Origin: Methyloligella sp.
GTDB taxonomy: Bacteria; Pseudomonadota; Alphaproteobacteria; Rhizobiales; HXMU1428-3
NCBI GenBank assembly: GCA_021604645.1
Contig: BQJJ01000005.1
Span: 186,001 to 250,000, forward strand
Reading direction: 5' to 3'
DNA length: 64,000 nt
Shown here: positions 53,199-61,759 of the stretch, in pieces
Numbering within the stretch: the stretch's first letter is position 1
How the letters are laid out: every line of letters starts with the position of its first letter
The notes under the pieces: model-generated
What the model saw: only the letters and a program-made list of their open reading frames with translations
Told to the model about the DNA's origin: nothing
Databases searched by the model: none
Position numbers and translations under genes: made by a program

Positions 53199-53483
53199 AT
53201 GTCTGTAAAAAAAATAATGAGCGCAAAGCCTACAGAATTTTTTAGAAGTTTAGACCATTTAGTACCCAATGAAAATTTCGATAAGAACTCAACTCGCTTT
53301 AAAATCCCTCAAGAGACGGGTGAAGCTTTTATTTCTTTTACAATTCTACCGGACAGACAAGTGACAGGTTTATTGAGTTTGCCGCAGATGGAAGTCTTGC
53401 TTGAATTTGATGGTATGTCTGATGAAGCTCAAACCAAATTCATTGATGAGTTTGACCTCGCTTTTCGCCGAGGTGGTGGTTGA
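53199..53483 (+). CDS. Hypothetical small protein
   Basis: About 94 aa from the ATG at 53199 (MSVKKIMSAKPTEFFRSLDH); a TTG at 53184 falls in the ribosome-binding region. No signal peptide, no Cys. ETGEAFISFTILPDRQVTGL and EVLLEFDGMSDEAQTKFIDE look like one alpha/beta domain. Family not recognised. Ends in RRGGG just before repeat B8. Confidence 0.6.
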   Translation: MSVKKIMSAKPTEFFRSLDHLVPNENFDKNSTRFKIPQETGEAFISFTILPDRQVTGLLSLPQMEVLLEFDGMSDEAQTKFIDEFDLAFRRGGG

Positions 53484-53494
53484 GGAGATTTTTT

Positions 53495-53610
53495 CTCTCA
53501 CGTCTATTCTAAGCACTTATTCGCGCTTGGGCCTCCGAGGGGCGGCGCTCGCGCCGGGCAGACAAGCTGCCATGTCCCTCAGTCCGAAATGGGCTGAGCT
53601 CCTTCTTCGT
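53495..53610 (+). repeat. Family B copy B8
   Basis: CTCTCACGTCTATTC, hairpin 1 AAGCAC/GCGCTT (one G-T/A-C change), GGGCCTCCGAGGGGCGGCGCT, CGCGCCGGGC, GCCATGTCC, hairpin 3 CAGTCC/GGGCTG with one G-U, and the tail CTCCTTCTTCGT. Between convergent genes. Confidence 0.85.
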
Positions 53611-53636
53611 CATACACCCTTATTGATTTGATTAAT

Positions 53637-54398
53637 CTATTTACTTACCGGTTTTAAGTGACGATTATGATCTTTATCATAGAGAGCGCTTTTTCTCACT
53701 AATTCTTGGTCAAGTGCTTTGCCAACAAAGATAATCGCCGTGCGCTCAATGCCGTGCTCTTTTAATGTTGCGCTTAACATGGAGAGCTTTGTTTTTACTA
53801 GTTTTTCCGTTGGCCATGAAACGTCACATGTTATGTAGACAGGGCAATCCTCACCGTAATTGGGCACAAGATCTTCGATTATTTGATCTGCATTCTTGGC
53901 AGATAGATGAATAGCTAAAAGAGCTTTTGATGCTCCGAGGACTTTTAAACTTTCACTCTCTGGCATTGCAGAGGCACGTTTAGACGTCCTTGTGAGAATG
54001 ACTGTTTGGTTCACTTCAGGTAGTGTCAACTCAAGCCCCAGAGCCGCGCTGGCAGCTGCAAAAGCTGGAACACCAGGCACCACTTCATATTCAATACCCA
54101 ATTCGCGCAATAGCGCGCATTGCTCAGCGATTGCACTATAGAGCGATGGATCTCCTGAATGGAGCCTTGCTACATTCTTGCCCTCACTTGCTGCTTGTTT
54201 CAACGCCTCAACAATTTCACCCAGCGCTAAAGGAGCTGTGTTTATTTTGCGGGTTTCCTCAGGTGCAAATTTTAGGACCTCATCTGGAACCAATGAACCG
54301 GCGTAAAGAATGACTGGACATTGCTCTATCAAAGCTTTTGCCCTTAGGGTCAGTAGGTCAGCGGCACCTGGCCCTGCTCCAATGAAATAAACTTTCAT
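53637..54398 (-). CDS. cobM: Precorrin-4 C11-methyltransferase
   Basis: 253 aa. KVYFIGAGPGAADLLTLRAK is the start of the cobalamin methyltransferase fold, with GSLVPDEVLKFAP, LHSGDPSLYSAIAEQ and YEVVPGVPAFAAASAALGLE. It methylates C-11 of precorrin-4 in aerobic B12 synthesis. It is alone here; other cob genes are not in the window, and no cobalamin riboswitch was seen upstream (repeat B9 begins 20 bp before its start). Confidence 0.92.
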   Translation of the reverse strand: MKVYFIGAGPGAADLLTLRAKALIEQCPVILYAGSLVPDEVLKFAPEETRKINTAPLALGEIVEALKQAASEGKNVARLHSGDPSLYSAIAEQCALLRELGIEYEVVPGVPAFAAASAALGLELTLPEVNQTVILTRTSKRASAMPESESLKVLGASKALLAIHLSAKNADQIIEDLVPNYGEDCPVYITCDVSWPTEKLVKTKLSMLSATLKEHGIERTAIIFVGKALDQELVRKSALYDKDHNRHLKPVSK

Positions 54399-54417
54399 GT
54401 TTCTCTCTTTTTTTATA

Positions 54418-54534
54418 ACTCTCGGGCTGCTCCGTTGTTATCACAACGGGCCCTCCGCTGGGCGGCGCTTGCACCAGGCTACACTGGCGTTACGCCATGT
54501 CCTGACGCCGAAGTGGCGTCACTCCTTCTTCGTA
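54418..54534 (+). repeat. Family B copy B9
   Basis: CTCGGGCTGCTC, hairpin 1 CCGTTGT/ACAACGG, GCCCTCCGCTGGGCGGCGCT, GCACCAGGCTACACTGGCG, TACGCCATGTCC, hairpin 3 TGACGCC/GGCGTCA, tail CTCCTTCTTCGT. It lies upstream of cobM. Confidence 0.82.
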
Positions 54535-54568
54535 ACGCAAGATTCTTTAACTCTCATGACTATACTTT

Positions 54569-54632
54569 TTAGTGGTGCTTCAGTTGCCCACTCTTTTAAC
54601 AAGCCTTCAGTTTGCCTACTAGCAACCGGCGC
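54569..54632 (+). repeat. Family A copies A16 (truncated) and A17
   Basis: A16 (54569-54593) has TTAG, GTGGTGCTTCAGTTGCCCAC and then stops. A17 (54594-54632) has TTAA, outer GCC/GGC, inner GTTTGC with GCAAC around CTACTA. They follow B9. Confidence 0.7.
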
Positions 54633-54685
54633 AGCAACCGAACTATTAAAGGAGCAGAGCCTCTTACTCTTATACTTTTGAAAAG

Positions 54686-54722
54686 AAAAGGGCTCTTTCT
54701 TCATTTTTGAAAGAGCCCTTTT
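54686..54722. terminator. Bidirectional terminator downstream of leuB
   Basis: A 14-bp perfect stem (54686-54699 with 54709-54722, 9-nt loop), A-rich on one side and T-rich on the other. Confidence 0.85.
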
Positions 54723-54775
54723 ACTTATCTAACTTATTGGAAAGACATGCTTCGCAATTAAGCGAATAAAGCACC

Positions 54776-55885
54776 TTAGGCAACTAAGTCTTCCAATTCA
54801 TTTAAAATTGCTGTGCCCATTTCGCTGGTTGTGATCAGCTGTTTGCCATCTTGCATGATGTCTGCTGTGCGAAGACCTTGATCAAGTACATTGGCTACAG
54901 CTTTATCTACCATGTCAGCTTCTGCTGACAAATTACATGAATAACGTAGCGCCATTGCAAAACTTGCAATCATTGCGATTGGGTTGGCTTTGCCCTGGCC
55001 TGCGATATCTGGCGCTGAGCCGTGTACAGGTTCGTACATGGCTTTTGTTTTGCCGTTTTCATCAGCTGCGCCTAGAGAAGCAGATGGTAGCATGCCAAGT
55101 GAACCCGTTAGCATTGCTGCTACGTCAGACAAGATATCGCCAAACAGGTTATCTGTTACGATCACATCGAACTGTTTTGGTGTTCTAACCAACTGCATAG
55201 CGCAATTGTCAGCTAAGATATGTTCTAATTTAATATCTGAGAAAGACTCTTGGTGAACCTTGCTCACCACTTCATGCCAAAGAACGCCTGTTTTCATTAC
55301 ATTGCGTTTTTCTGCTGAGTGAACAAGACTGCCGCGCTTACCAGCTAAGTCAAATGCAACACGGGCAATGCGATCAATTTCGTATGTTTCATAAAGTTGC
55401 GTATCGACAGCGCGTTTTTGGCCATCGCCAAGATCTGTGATTTCTTTTGGCTCACCAAAATAAACGCCGCCTGTTAACTCGCGCACAATAAGAATATCTA
55501 ACCCTTCGACCAGCTCTGTCTTTAAGCTTGAGCTTTCTGCGAGCGCTGGATAGCAAATGGCTGGGCGTAGATTTGCAAATAGACCTAAGTCTTTGCGAAG
55601 ACGTAGGAGACCAGCTTCTGGGCGGGCTTCGTAAGGTACGTCATCCCATTTCGGGCCGCCAACCGCCCCGAAGATGACAGCATCAGCCTTTTGAGCCTTT
55701 TCCATCGCGGCGTCTGTAATGGCACATCCATGGGCGTCATAGGCTGCACCGCCTACAAGATCATGTTCGCAATTAAAGGTAATGTTTCCTTGTTTATTAA
55801 ACCAAGTAATGATGCGATCTACTTCGGTCATTATTTCGGTTCCGATGCCATCACCAGGCAAGATCAAAAGATCAAATGTGCTCAT
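54776..55885 (-). CDS. leuB: 3-isopropylmalate dehydrogenase
   Basis: 369 aa. [20 protein letters not shown] at the start; [44 protein letters not shown] and [19 protein letters not shown] [17 protein letters not shown] are LeuB hallmarks, with the metal Asp residues. NAD-dependent step of leucine synthesis. leuD lies 2.9 kb upstream on the same strand, with unrelated genes between. Confidence 0.97.
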   Translation of the reverse strand: MSTFDLLILPGDGIGTEIMTEVDRIITWFNKQGNITFNCEHDLVGGAAYDAHGCAITDAAMEKAQKADAVIFGAVGGPKWDDVPYEARPEAGLLRLRKDLGLFANLRPAICYPALAESSSLKTELVEGLDILIVRELTGGVYFGEPKEITDLGDGQKRAVDTQLYETYEIDRIARVAFDLAGKRGSLVHSAEKRNVMKTGVLWHEVVSKVHQESFSDIKLEHILADNCAMQLVRTPKQFDVIVTDNLFGDILSDVAAMLTGSLGMLPSASLGAADENGKTKAMYEPVHGSAPDIAGQGKANPIAMIASFAMALRYSCNLSAEADMVDKAVANVLDQGLRTADIMQDGKQLITTSEMGTAILNELEDLVA

Positions 55886-56037
55886 TATACCGTCTCATAA
55901 TTCTTTTGTGTTTATTTGATGTGTTTGCTTAGCCCTGCTGCAAGAATTTTTCAAGGTTTAGTGCGTATGATTTTCTTATCTTTTTAGTTATTGAAGCACT
56001 GCTTCTTAATAAAATGACTGCCAAAATGGAGAAACTA

Positions 56038-57090
56038 ATGAAATATCTGGCTTTTTTTAACTGCTCAAAAAGACTGTTTGCCCTTTCCTTAACTCTCCTA
56101 TTTAGCATTTTTCTTTGGCTTTTCTTTCTTTTACCCAGCTTGGCAGATACTCCTCAATTTTCAAAACCGGTTGATTGCATTCCGGGCGAGGAATGTATCA
56201 TCCAACAATATGTTGATCTTGACCCTTCTTCGGCCACTCTAGATTATAAGTGTGCTCAACAGACATATGATGGGCACAAGGGGACTGACTTTCGATTGGT
56301 GAATGCTCGCGTCTACCAAAGAGGCATAGATGTGATTGCAAGCGCGCCTGGTACTGTTTTGAGAGTTCGTGATGGTGTAACGGATAGGCTTATCAGAACC
56401 AATGCTGATCGCGCTCTTGTTAGTGGAAAAGAATGCGGCAATGGGCTTGTTATTGACCATGGCAATGGCTGGGAGAGCCAATATTGTCATTTGAAAAAAG
56501 GCTCTTTGGTTGTGCAGTCAGGACAAACCGTATCCAGGGGCGAAACTTTAGGGCTCGTTGGCCTTTCAGGGCGAACAGGAATGCCTCATGTGCACATTAC
56601 TATTCGTCATAAGGGAGCCGTCGTTGACCCGTTTACGGGAGGAAAAGTTGGTTCATCTGCGATGGAAACTTCGTGCAATAATACTGGCAATAGCCTGTGG
56701 GATTATGAAACTCTTCGTGCCTTTCCTTACGCATCTTCGCAAATTATGGAGGTAGGTTTTAGTTCCAACATATTAAAACTTGGAGAGAGAGAAATTTATT
56801 ATGATGAGGCTCCCCTTACACCTTTTTCAGATAAATTAGTCATATATGCGAGAGTGGCAAATTTTTTAAAAGGGGATCAACTTCGATTATTTCTAACTGG
56901 CCCTGGTGGCTTTAGAACTGAACACCTCATTGGACCTTTAAAAAAGAATAAAGCACGTTATAAAGCTGTTCTTGGTAAGAGAAGACGGTTAGATACCTGG
57001 CCTCTTGGAATTTATGAAGGTGTTGTTACTATTCTACGTAAGACTAAAATTATTCGAAAAAAAGAAGTTACCTTAGAGCTAACAAAATAA
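56038..57090 (+). CDS. M23 family metallopeptidase (LytM-like)
   Basis: About 350 aa from the ATG at 56038 (MKYLAFFNCSKRLFALSLTL), which has a GGAG ribosome-binding site; ATGs at 56014 and 56026 are possible. Signal peptide to about residue 35. The catalytic zinc motifs are HKGTDF (H-x3-D) and HVHIT (H-x-H), with GLVIDHGNGWESQYCHLKKG between. A ~120-residue C-terminal part is unlike the family. It should cleave peptidoglycan cross-links or be a regulator of amidases. Transcribed away from leuB. Confidence 0.9.
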   Translation: MKYLAFFNCSKRLFALSLTLLFSIFLWLFFLLPSLADTPQFSKPVDCIPGEECIIQQYVDLDPSSATLDYKCAQQTYDGHKGTDFRLVNARVYQRGIDVIASAPGTVLRVRDGVTDRLIRTNADRALVSGKECGNGLVIDHGNGWESQYCHLKKGSLVVQSGQTVSRGETLGLVGLSGRTGMPHVHITIRHKGAVVDPFTGGKVGSSAMETSCNNTGNSLWDYETLRAFPYASSQIMEVGFSSNILKLGEREIYYDEAPLTPFSDKLVIYARVANFLKGDQLRLFLTGPGGFRTEHLIGPLKKNKARYKAVLGKRRRLDTWPLGIYEGVVTILRKTKIIRKKEVTLELTK

Positions 57091-57130
57091 ACGAGTGAGT
57101 TTTCTAGCCTTCACTCGTTTATTGTTTTCT
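57089..57130 (+). terminator. Rho-independent terminator after the M23 gene
   Basis: A 10-bp stem (57089-57098 with 57111-57120) then TTATTGTTTT. Confidence 0.85.
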
Positions 57131-57177
57131 ATTTAGATCAACAAAAATTTTGAAATTATCTTCAAAACAATGCCGCT

Positions 57178-57759
57178 TTAAAACAATGGTGCTTTATCTG
57201 CTTGATCTGCGTCCGGGGTCACGACATCTGGGTTATAGTTTGAGTTTTGTAAAATCACTGCATCAACATCACCTTGTTTTGCAGCTCTATCAATAAATGA
57301 TTTTCCAGCCTTTACATTTCGCCTTACACCGTATCCCTTAAGAAGGGATAATCCATAATTGAATTCTCCTATTGAATAGCCATCTTGTGCTGATTCTCGA
57401 ACCCAATCTGTTGACTTGACCGGATCTTTTTTTACACCAAGACCGTTTTGGTACATGTAAGACATCCAAATTTTTGAAGCTTGATTGCCGTAGGTCGCGC
57501 ATTGCCGGAAAATATCAACAGCGGTTTTATATTCACCAGCAATTGTAGCCGCGTAGCCCCATGCACAAGCTGATTGTTGGTTTCGGCTTAACGCTGGAGT
57601 TAATTTGTAAATGTAGCTTTTGATCGACATCTCTTCAGGGTTCGTTACCCCATTCTCATCCAAGTACGTCTCATTTTCCTCAGCCCAGGCCATGCTTATA
57701 GACTGAAAGTTCATGACTAGTAATAGTATTAAACCAAGCTTTTTTACTGCCCTCAACAT
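57178..57759 (-). CDS. Sel1-repeat periplasmic protein, paralogue 1
   Basis: 193 aa with a signal peptide (LGLILLLVMNFQSISMAWA). Sel1/TPR-like repeats: WGYAATIAGEYKTAVDIFRQ, ASKIWMSYMYQNGLGVKKDP and GEFNYGLSLLKGYGVRRNV. The C-terminus ends NYNPDVVTPDADQADKAPLF. It is a tandem duplicate of the gene at 57882. Sel1 proteins usually scaffold other proteins; partner unknown. AGGGAG ribosome-binding site. Confidence 0.85.
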   Translation of the reverse strand: MLRAVKKLGLILLLVMNFQSISMAWAEENETYLDENGVTNPEEMSIKSYIYKLTPALSRNQQSACAWGYAATIAGEYKTAVDIFRQCATYGNQASKIWMSYMYQNGLGVKKDPVKSTDWVRESAQDGYSIGEFNYGLSLLKGYGVRRNVKAGKSFIDRAAKQGDVDAVILQNSNYNPDVVTPDADQADKAPLF

Positions 57760-57881
57760 TAGTTAGCTCCCTAATTATATTTCGAAACAGATATGAGTGT
57801 TATATTATATTGGCTACAATTGCCAGAGCATTTCTCTCTTTATAACTTCAAAGAAATTCTCTAATTTTCAATTATTGATTA

Positions 57882-58496
57882 TTAGAATAATGGAGCCTTA
57901 TCAGCCTGGTCTGCGTCTGGTGTCACGACATCTGGGTTGTAGTTCGATTCTTTTAGCTCTTTTGCGTGGATGTCACCATCTGCTGCAACTTCATCGATAA
58001 TTGCTTTGCCGGCTTCTTTATCCCGCTTTACACCGTACCCTTTGAGGAGCGCCAAGCCATAATTATATTTGCCAATTGAGTAACCATCATCGGCTGCATC
58101 TTTGACCCACTCAGTTGATTTTTTGGCATCTTTTTTCACACCAAACCCGTTTTGATGCATGTAAGACATCCAAACTTTTGAAGCTTGGTTGCCATGCTTG
58201 GCACATGTTTTAAAAATTTTAATCGCATCATCATGAGAGCCTGATTTGGTTGCTAGATAACCAAGCGAACATACGAAATCATGGCCACGGTTCAAATTTC
58301 TACTCATGTTTTTGATGTAGTATTTCATGGAGAGTTCTTCTGGATTTGTCTCTCCATATTCATCGGCAGATGAGGCTTGTTCGGCACTTTCTTTTGCTTG
58401 ATTTTCTGACGCGTATGCTGGCGCATAAAAGGAGCTGCCAATAAACATTGTTAAAATCAGGCTGGCCACAAAGTTAGGTGAAAAACGTTTTTTCAT
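57882..58496 (-). CDS. Sel1-repeat periplasmic protein, paralogue 2
   Basis: 204 aa, signal peptide cleaved near AYA-SE. It has the same order of repeats (LGYLATKSGSHDDAIKIFKT, ASKVWMSYMHQNGFGVKKDA, GKYNYGLALLKGYGVKRDK) and the same C-terminal tail as paralogue 1. The DNA of the tail differs at many third positions between the two genes, so the identity is kept at the protein level. Acts probably in the periplasm. Confidence 0.85.
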   Translation of the reverse strand: MKKRFSPNFVASLILTMFIGSSFYAPAYASENQAKESAEQASSADEYGETNPEELSMKYYIKNMSRNLNRGHDFVCSLGYLATKSGSHDDAIKIFKTCAKHGNQASKVWMSYMHQNGFGVKKDAKKSTEWVKDAADDGYSIGKYNYGLALLKGYGVKRDKEAGKAIIDEVAADGDIHAKELKESNYNPDVVTPDADQADKAPLF

Positions 58497-58518
58497 TTCT
58501 AGCTCTTTTCTAAGCTCC

Positions 58519-58543
58519 AGATAAGGAGACCTCCTCCTTATCT
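58519..58543. promoter_or_regulatory. 10-bp inverted repeat in the leader of the Sel1 gene
   Basis: AGATAAGGAG-N5-CTCCTTATCT, 22 bp upstream of the start codon. It could be an operator or an mRNA hairpin; no T run follows, so it is not a standard terminator. Confidence 0.45.
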
Positions 58544-58686
58544 GTCGCTTTCATCTAACGAATATTCTTTCTATTTTGTCTCAAAAACCTTTAAAATTCC
58601 AGTCAGAAAGTCCTTTAAAATTGTCAGAAAAATGTGATTAATCCATTTTCAGAGTGAATAAAGGTGTAAATTCCGTCTAATTAATG

Positions 58687-58725
58687 AAAAAACCTCGCCC
58701 AACGAAGATAGCTGAGCGAGGTTTT
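58687..58725. terminator. Terminator after leuD
   Basis: A 10-bp perfect stem (58689-58698 with 58716-58725) with A runs on the left and Ts on the right; on the minus strand it ends in T6 and follows leuD by about 80 bp. The 305-bp gap holds nothing else except a weaker TTTTTAGG/CCTAAAAA pairing near 58745-58785. Confidence 0.8.
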
Positions 58726-58801
58726 AATACCAATGGAAGTGGCTTTTTTAGGTCATTTTTAGCTAAAAGCGGCCTAAAAATGCCTTACCTTAATGCTTGT
58801 T

Positions 58802-59407
58802 TTATATCCAAGGACGAGCTGACGTTAGCTTTTCTTCAAAAGATGAGATGCTGTCTTGTTTCTTCATTGTGAGGCCGATGTCATCAAGCCCCTCAAGTAA
58901 ACAATGTTTGCGGAAGGCTTCAATTTCAAAAGAGATTGTACCGCCATCTGGCCCTTTGATTTCTTGCGCTTCAAGATCAATTGTCACTGTCGCATTTGAG
59001 CCGCGTGAAGCGTCATCTAATAATTTATCAACTTGCTCTTGTGGTAATTTGATTGGCAGGATGCCATTTTTAAAACAGTTATTATAAAAAATATCAGCAA
59101 AGCTTGGTGCAATTATGCAGCTAATGCCAAAATCTTTAATGGCCCACGGCGCATGTTCCCGGCTTGAACCGCAACCGAAATTATCACCAGCAACTAGAAT
59201 TTTTGCATCGCGATATGAGGGTTGATTTAGAACAAAATCAGCGATTTCTTCACCATTGTCATCATAGCGCATTTCATCAAACAAATTGACGCCTAGCCCA
59301 GTTCTTTTGATTGTTTTTAAAAACTGCTTTGGAATGATCATATCTGTATCAATATTGATCATAGGCAATGGGGCAGCAACACCTGTAAGGGTGGTAAATT
59401 TGTCCAT
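58802..59407 (-). CDS. leuD: 3-isopropylmalate dehydratase small subunit
   Basis: About 201 aa from the ATG at 59407 ([20 protein letters not shown]), with GGAGCC 6 nt upstream; the frame is open to 59473. [39 protein letters not shown] and [19 protein letters not shown] are LeuD hallmarks. Pairs with LeuC (not in this window) to isomerise isopropylmalate. Confidence 0.96.
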   Translation of the reverse strand: MDKFTTLTGVAAPLPMINIDTDMIIPKQFLKTIKRTGLGVNLFDEMRYDDNGEEIADFVLNQPSYRDAKILVAGDNFGCGSSREHAPWAIKDFGISCIIAPSFADIFYNNCFKNGILPIKLPQEQVDKLLDDASRGSNATVTIDLEAQEIKGPDGGTISFEIEAFRKHCLLEGLDDIGLTMKKQDSISSFEEKLTSARPWI

Positions 59408-59607
59408 GAAAGGCTCCAGCAAGTGAAATTGTTTGTCGCTTCGTTTTCTCTGGTTGAACCCTATACAGCCCAATCAAGGCCCTAAAAAAACAAGGTTACA
59501 GGAGAAACGGCAAAATTATTAGTTTCTTTTTTCATTTGTGAGCGGTGCTGTCAAGGGGGCAGGTGAGGGTGTCAGGTAATAGATTCATGTCAAAGCTTCA
59601 ATAGAAA

Positions 59608-59633
59608 GGGACTGGTGGCTTGTGTCCAGTCCC
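59608..59633 (-). terminator. Terminator-like hairpin after the HExxH protein gene
   Basis: An 8-bp stem GGGACTGG (59608-59615) with CCAGTCCC (59626-59633), followed on the minus strand by TTTCTATT. It is about 95 bp past the stop at 59729. The rest of the 321-bp gap holds no recognisable gene. Confidence 0.6.
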
Positions 59634-59728
59634 CTGAAAATCTTGATTAGCTTTGTTACATCATACTGAAAAAAGCAGCTCTATTGGCTTATGCCTATAA
59701 GCTAGGCCCTAAACTCATAAATTCTTAG

Positions 59729-60268
59729 TTATTTCTTTTTTTGAACTGAAGCAAAGCAACGCTTCATATATGCGCAGCGTTCTGGCCCGGGTGGATGCAT
59801 GTGAGAGGCAGGGGCTGACCAAATGAACTTACAGATTTGTTTCATGCCGTCTTCTTTTAACCAGCCACGACGTACACCGCGCTTTATTGCAAAGCAATCT
59901 GCTGTTGCCTCATCTGGCCCTCTAAATTGATGAGCACACTCATGAGAGTAGATCCAAATTTTCACCTGCCTTGGCAATCGCTTGATTAGGCGCGGGTTCA
60001 AAATGATAAAACCATCAAAGGCACCACCGAAATCATCTAATGTTGGATCAAAAATGGTTGGTCTTTTACCGCAGATTAGCCGTGTACCATCAATTTTCAA
60101 ACGACCAGGGGCTACGACACGTGCGTTCTTTAATCCCCGATCTTTAATATATTGTTTGATGGTGTAATTTTCTTCTGCGATGACAGGAGAAATAAAAAGA
60201 CAAGCAATAAACACTGAACTTAAGATTGTAAAAACAGTTTTTTGTAGTTTCACGGCTGTTTTAATCAC
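59729..60268 (-). CDS. Secreted HExxH protein, putative zinc peptidase
   Basis: 179 aa with a signal peptide (TVFTILSSVFIACLFISPVI, cleavage near A-EEN). The active-site-like IWIYSHECAHQFRGPDEATADCFA has HExxH with a downstream E-x-x-x-D, the arrangement of gluzincin/M48-like enzymes. Cys residues at RLICGK, HECAH, TADC, KQICKF, PERC and KRC suggest disulfides. The size (about 150 mature residues) is small for a peptidase. Function unproven. Confidence 0.65.
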   Translation of the reverse strand: MIKTAVKLQKTVFTILSSVFIACLFISPVIAEENYTIKQYIKDRGLKNARVVAPGRLKIDGTRLICGKRPTIFDPTLDDFGGAFDGFIILNPRLIKRLPRQVKIWIYSHECAHQFRGPDEATADCFAIKRGVRRGWLKEDGMKQICKFIWSAPASHMHPPGPERCAYMKRCFASVQKKK

Positions 60269-60290
60269 GTTTGGCCCACCCTTTTATTTT

Positions 60291-60402
60291 GTGCTTCAGA
60301 TGCCTTTTTTAAAGCTCCTTCAGTTGCCTACCTGCAACCGTCGCGGGCATCCACTTTCAAAGCTCTTTCAGTTGCCTACAAGCAACCATCGCGGGCATCC
60401 GC
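60291..60402 (+). repeat. Nested and duplicated family A copies (A18-A20)
   Basis: An outer A element (GTGCTTCAGATGCC ... GGCATCCAC, 60291-60354) is split in its loop by a second A element (60311-60344: inner GTTGC/GCAAC). The inserted part and the 3' half of the host are then repeated at 60357-60402. They fill most of the 315-bp gap upstream of the HExxH gene; nothing else is seen there. Confidence 0.75.
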
Positions 60403-60583
60403 TTTTTATTTGTTGTGATCCTGATGCAGACTTGTATCTGCGCCATTTAACACCAAGTTTTTTAACGTTACGAAATATGCAACAAAATGCAATATTTTTC
60501 GATGACTTTCCTTAAATAGATCATCATTGGTAAATACATCATTTATTTGGCACTTATGTAAAATACTTAATATTGTTTTCTTT

Positions 60584-61759
60584 TTAATCTTCTTGATTGG
60601 CCATCGTTTTTAGTTCTTGAAGAAAGTTTACAAACTCCTTGAGAGCGCATTCTTCCAGCACTTTTTCATAGCGTGGTGAGGCTTCAAACTCCACATAGGC
60701 TAGAATTTGTAATGCCGGCTTGCAAAGGTGCTCTATATCAGCGCGTGAGAAAGAACAATAAACGGCCGAATTGCTTTTATCTATGCTTCCTAACAGGTCA
60801 TTTAAGTCTAAAGGGCGAAACATTTCAAACCAATGACCATTTAAACGCGATAATTCTTCACTGTTAAAAATAAGCGGGATAACCTCTACAAGAGTATTAT
60901 CAACATAATATTCCAGTGTGAAATGGTTGCTTTGCATTGCCACCCATTTGGCATAGTCGTTGATGTGAGTATATAGAGTTTCATCTTCTTTAAAGAGTAA
61001 TTCCTCACCTATACTTGTCGTTTTGCCTTGCCCTCTAACCGGGTAGTTTTCTGCAAACTCACCTTCACTTGGATTGTCTTTATTTGTGGAGGGCTCTTTT
61101 ACGAACCGGGGTAAATCAATGTCTTTCAGTTGGATCTCTTCAATCACTGATTTCGCTGTTGGATTGGGAGGTGGTGGCATCATTGGAGGTTTAACGTCAG
61201 ACTTCGTTTCCATTGATAATTGCTGCTGGGATCCTCCTTCTTGTGATAATCGCTCTTGAAGGCTGCTGACCTGTTTCGCTGATTTAGTAATGATTGAGGT
61301 TTGTGGAAGCTCTGGAGCCCTATGGGTATTGGTCGCCAGATTGCTCCGGTTTGTCTCAGTTTGTTGAGCTTGGCCTCTGACGTTTTGTTTTGATAGATTA
61401 TGATGGTCGATTTTTTTTACAAGAGGCAGGCGCACAGGAGTTGAAATTGTTGTCGGCTCTATTGGAGCTTTCACCTCTTTTCCTTCGCCCACACTAACTG
61501 GATTTCCTGCAAATGAGGGGTGTAGCTTTTGCTCGCTATTTTTATGTCCTCTTGAACCTGCGCCGTTTAACTGGGCTATGATTTCTTCAATTATGACGGG
61601 TTCTTTTGATTTGAACTTTTGCCTTTGTATTTTCTTATATTTACGAGCCAATTCTTTTGCGTGTTGGCGCATGTAAAGGTACCCGCCAAGTAATAAAACT
61701 ATGGCAGCAGCGATGACAATTTTTGTTGTGACTGTCATTTCCAACATCGGTAAATTCAA
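60584..61759 (-). CDS. Membrane-anchored protein with Pro/Gln-rich linker, unknown function
   Basis: 391 aa from a TTG at 61759 with AAAAAGG 5 nt upstream; ATG at 61747 is an alternative. One membrane helix (KIVIAAAIVLLLGGYLYM), then a long polar linker (about 50-250) with PPMMPPPPNP and many Gln/Ser, then a folded C-terminal domain (about 265-391) with FTLEYYVDNTLVEVIPLIFN and YCSFSRADIEHLCKPALQIL. No family recognised. The layout suggests a cytoplasmic or periplasmic domain on a flexible tether. Confidence 0.65.
   Translation of the reverse strand: MNLPMLEMTVTTKIVIAAAIVLLLGGYLYMRQHAKELARKYKKIQRQKFKSKEPVIIEEIIAQLNGAGSRGHKNSEQKLHPSFAGNPVSVGEGKEVKAPIEPTTISTPVRLPLVKKIDHHNLSKQNVRGQAQQTETNRSNLATNTHRAPELPQTSIITKSAKQVSSLQERLSQEGGSQQQLSMETKSDVKPPMMPPPPNPTAKSVIEEIQLKDIDLPRFVKEPSTNKDNPSEGEFAENYPVRGQGKTTSIGEELLFKEDETLYTHINDYAKWVAMQSNHFTLEYYVDNTLVEVIPLIFNSEELSRLNGHWFEMFRPLDLNDLLGSIDKSNSAVYCSFSRADIEHLCKPALQILAYVEFEASPRYEKVLEECALKEFVNFLQELKTMANQED

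Noticed and set aside
37686..53631. Small reading frames at 37686-37928 and 53401-53631 that share the peptide MSLSPKWAELLL
   Set aside because: The shared peptide is just the translation of the conserved family B hairpin 3 and tail; the rest of the frames is unrelated and there is no ribosome-binding site.
54399..54540. Cobalamin riboswitch upstream of cobM
   Set aside because: No B12-box-like sequence was found; the region is repeat B9.
15400..60402. Family A hairpins as rho-independent terminators
   Set aside because: They are not followed by T tracts, they occur upstream, between and downstream of genes, and true terminators with T runs are found separately (for example 15359-15401).
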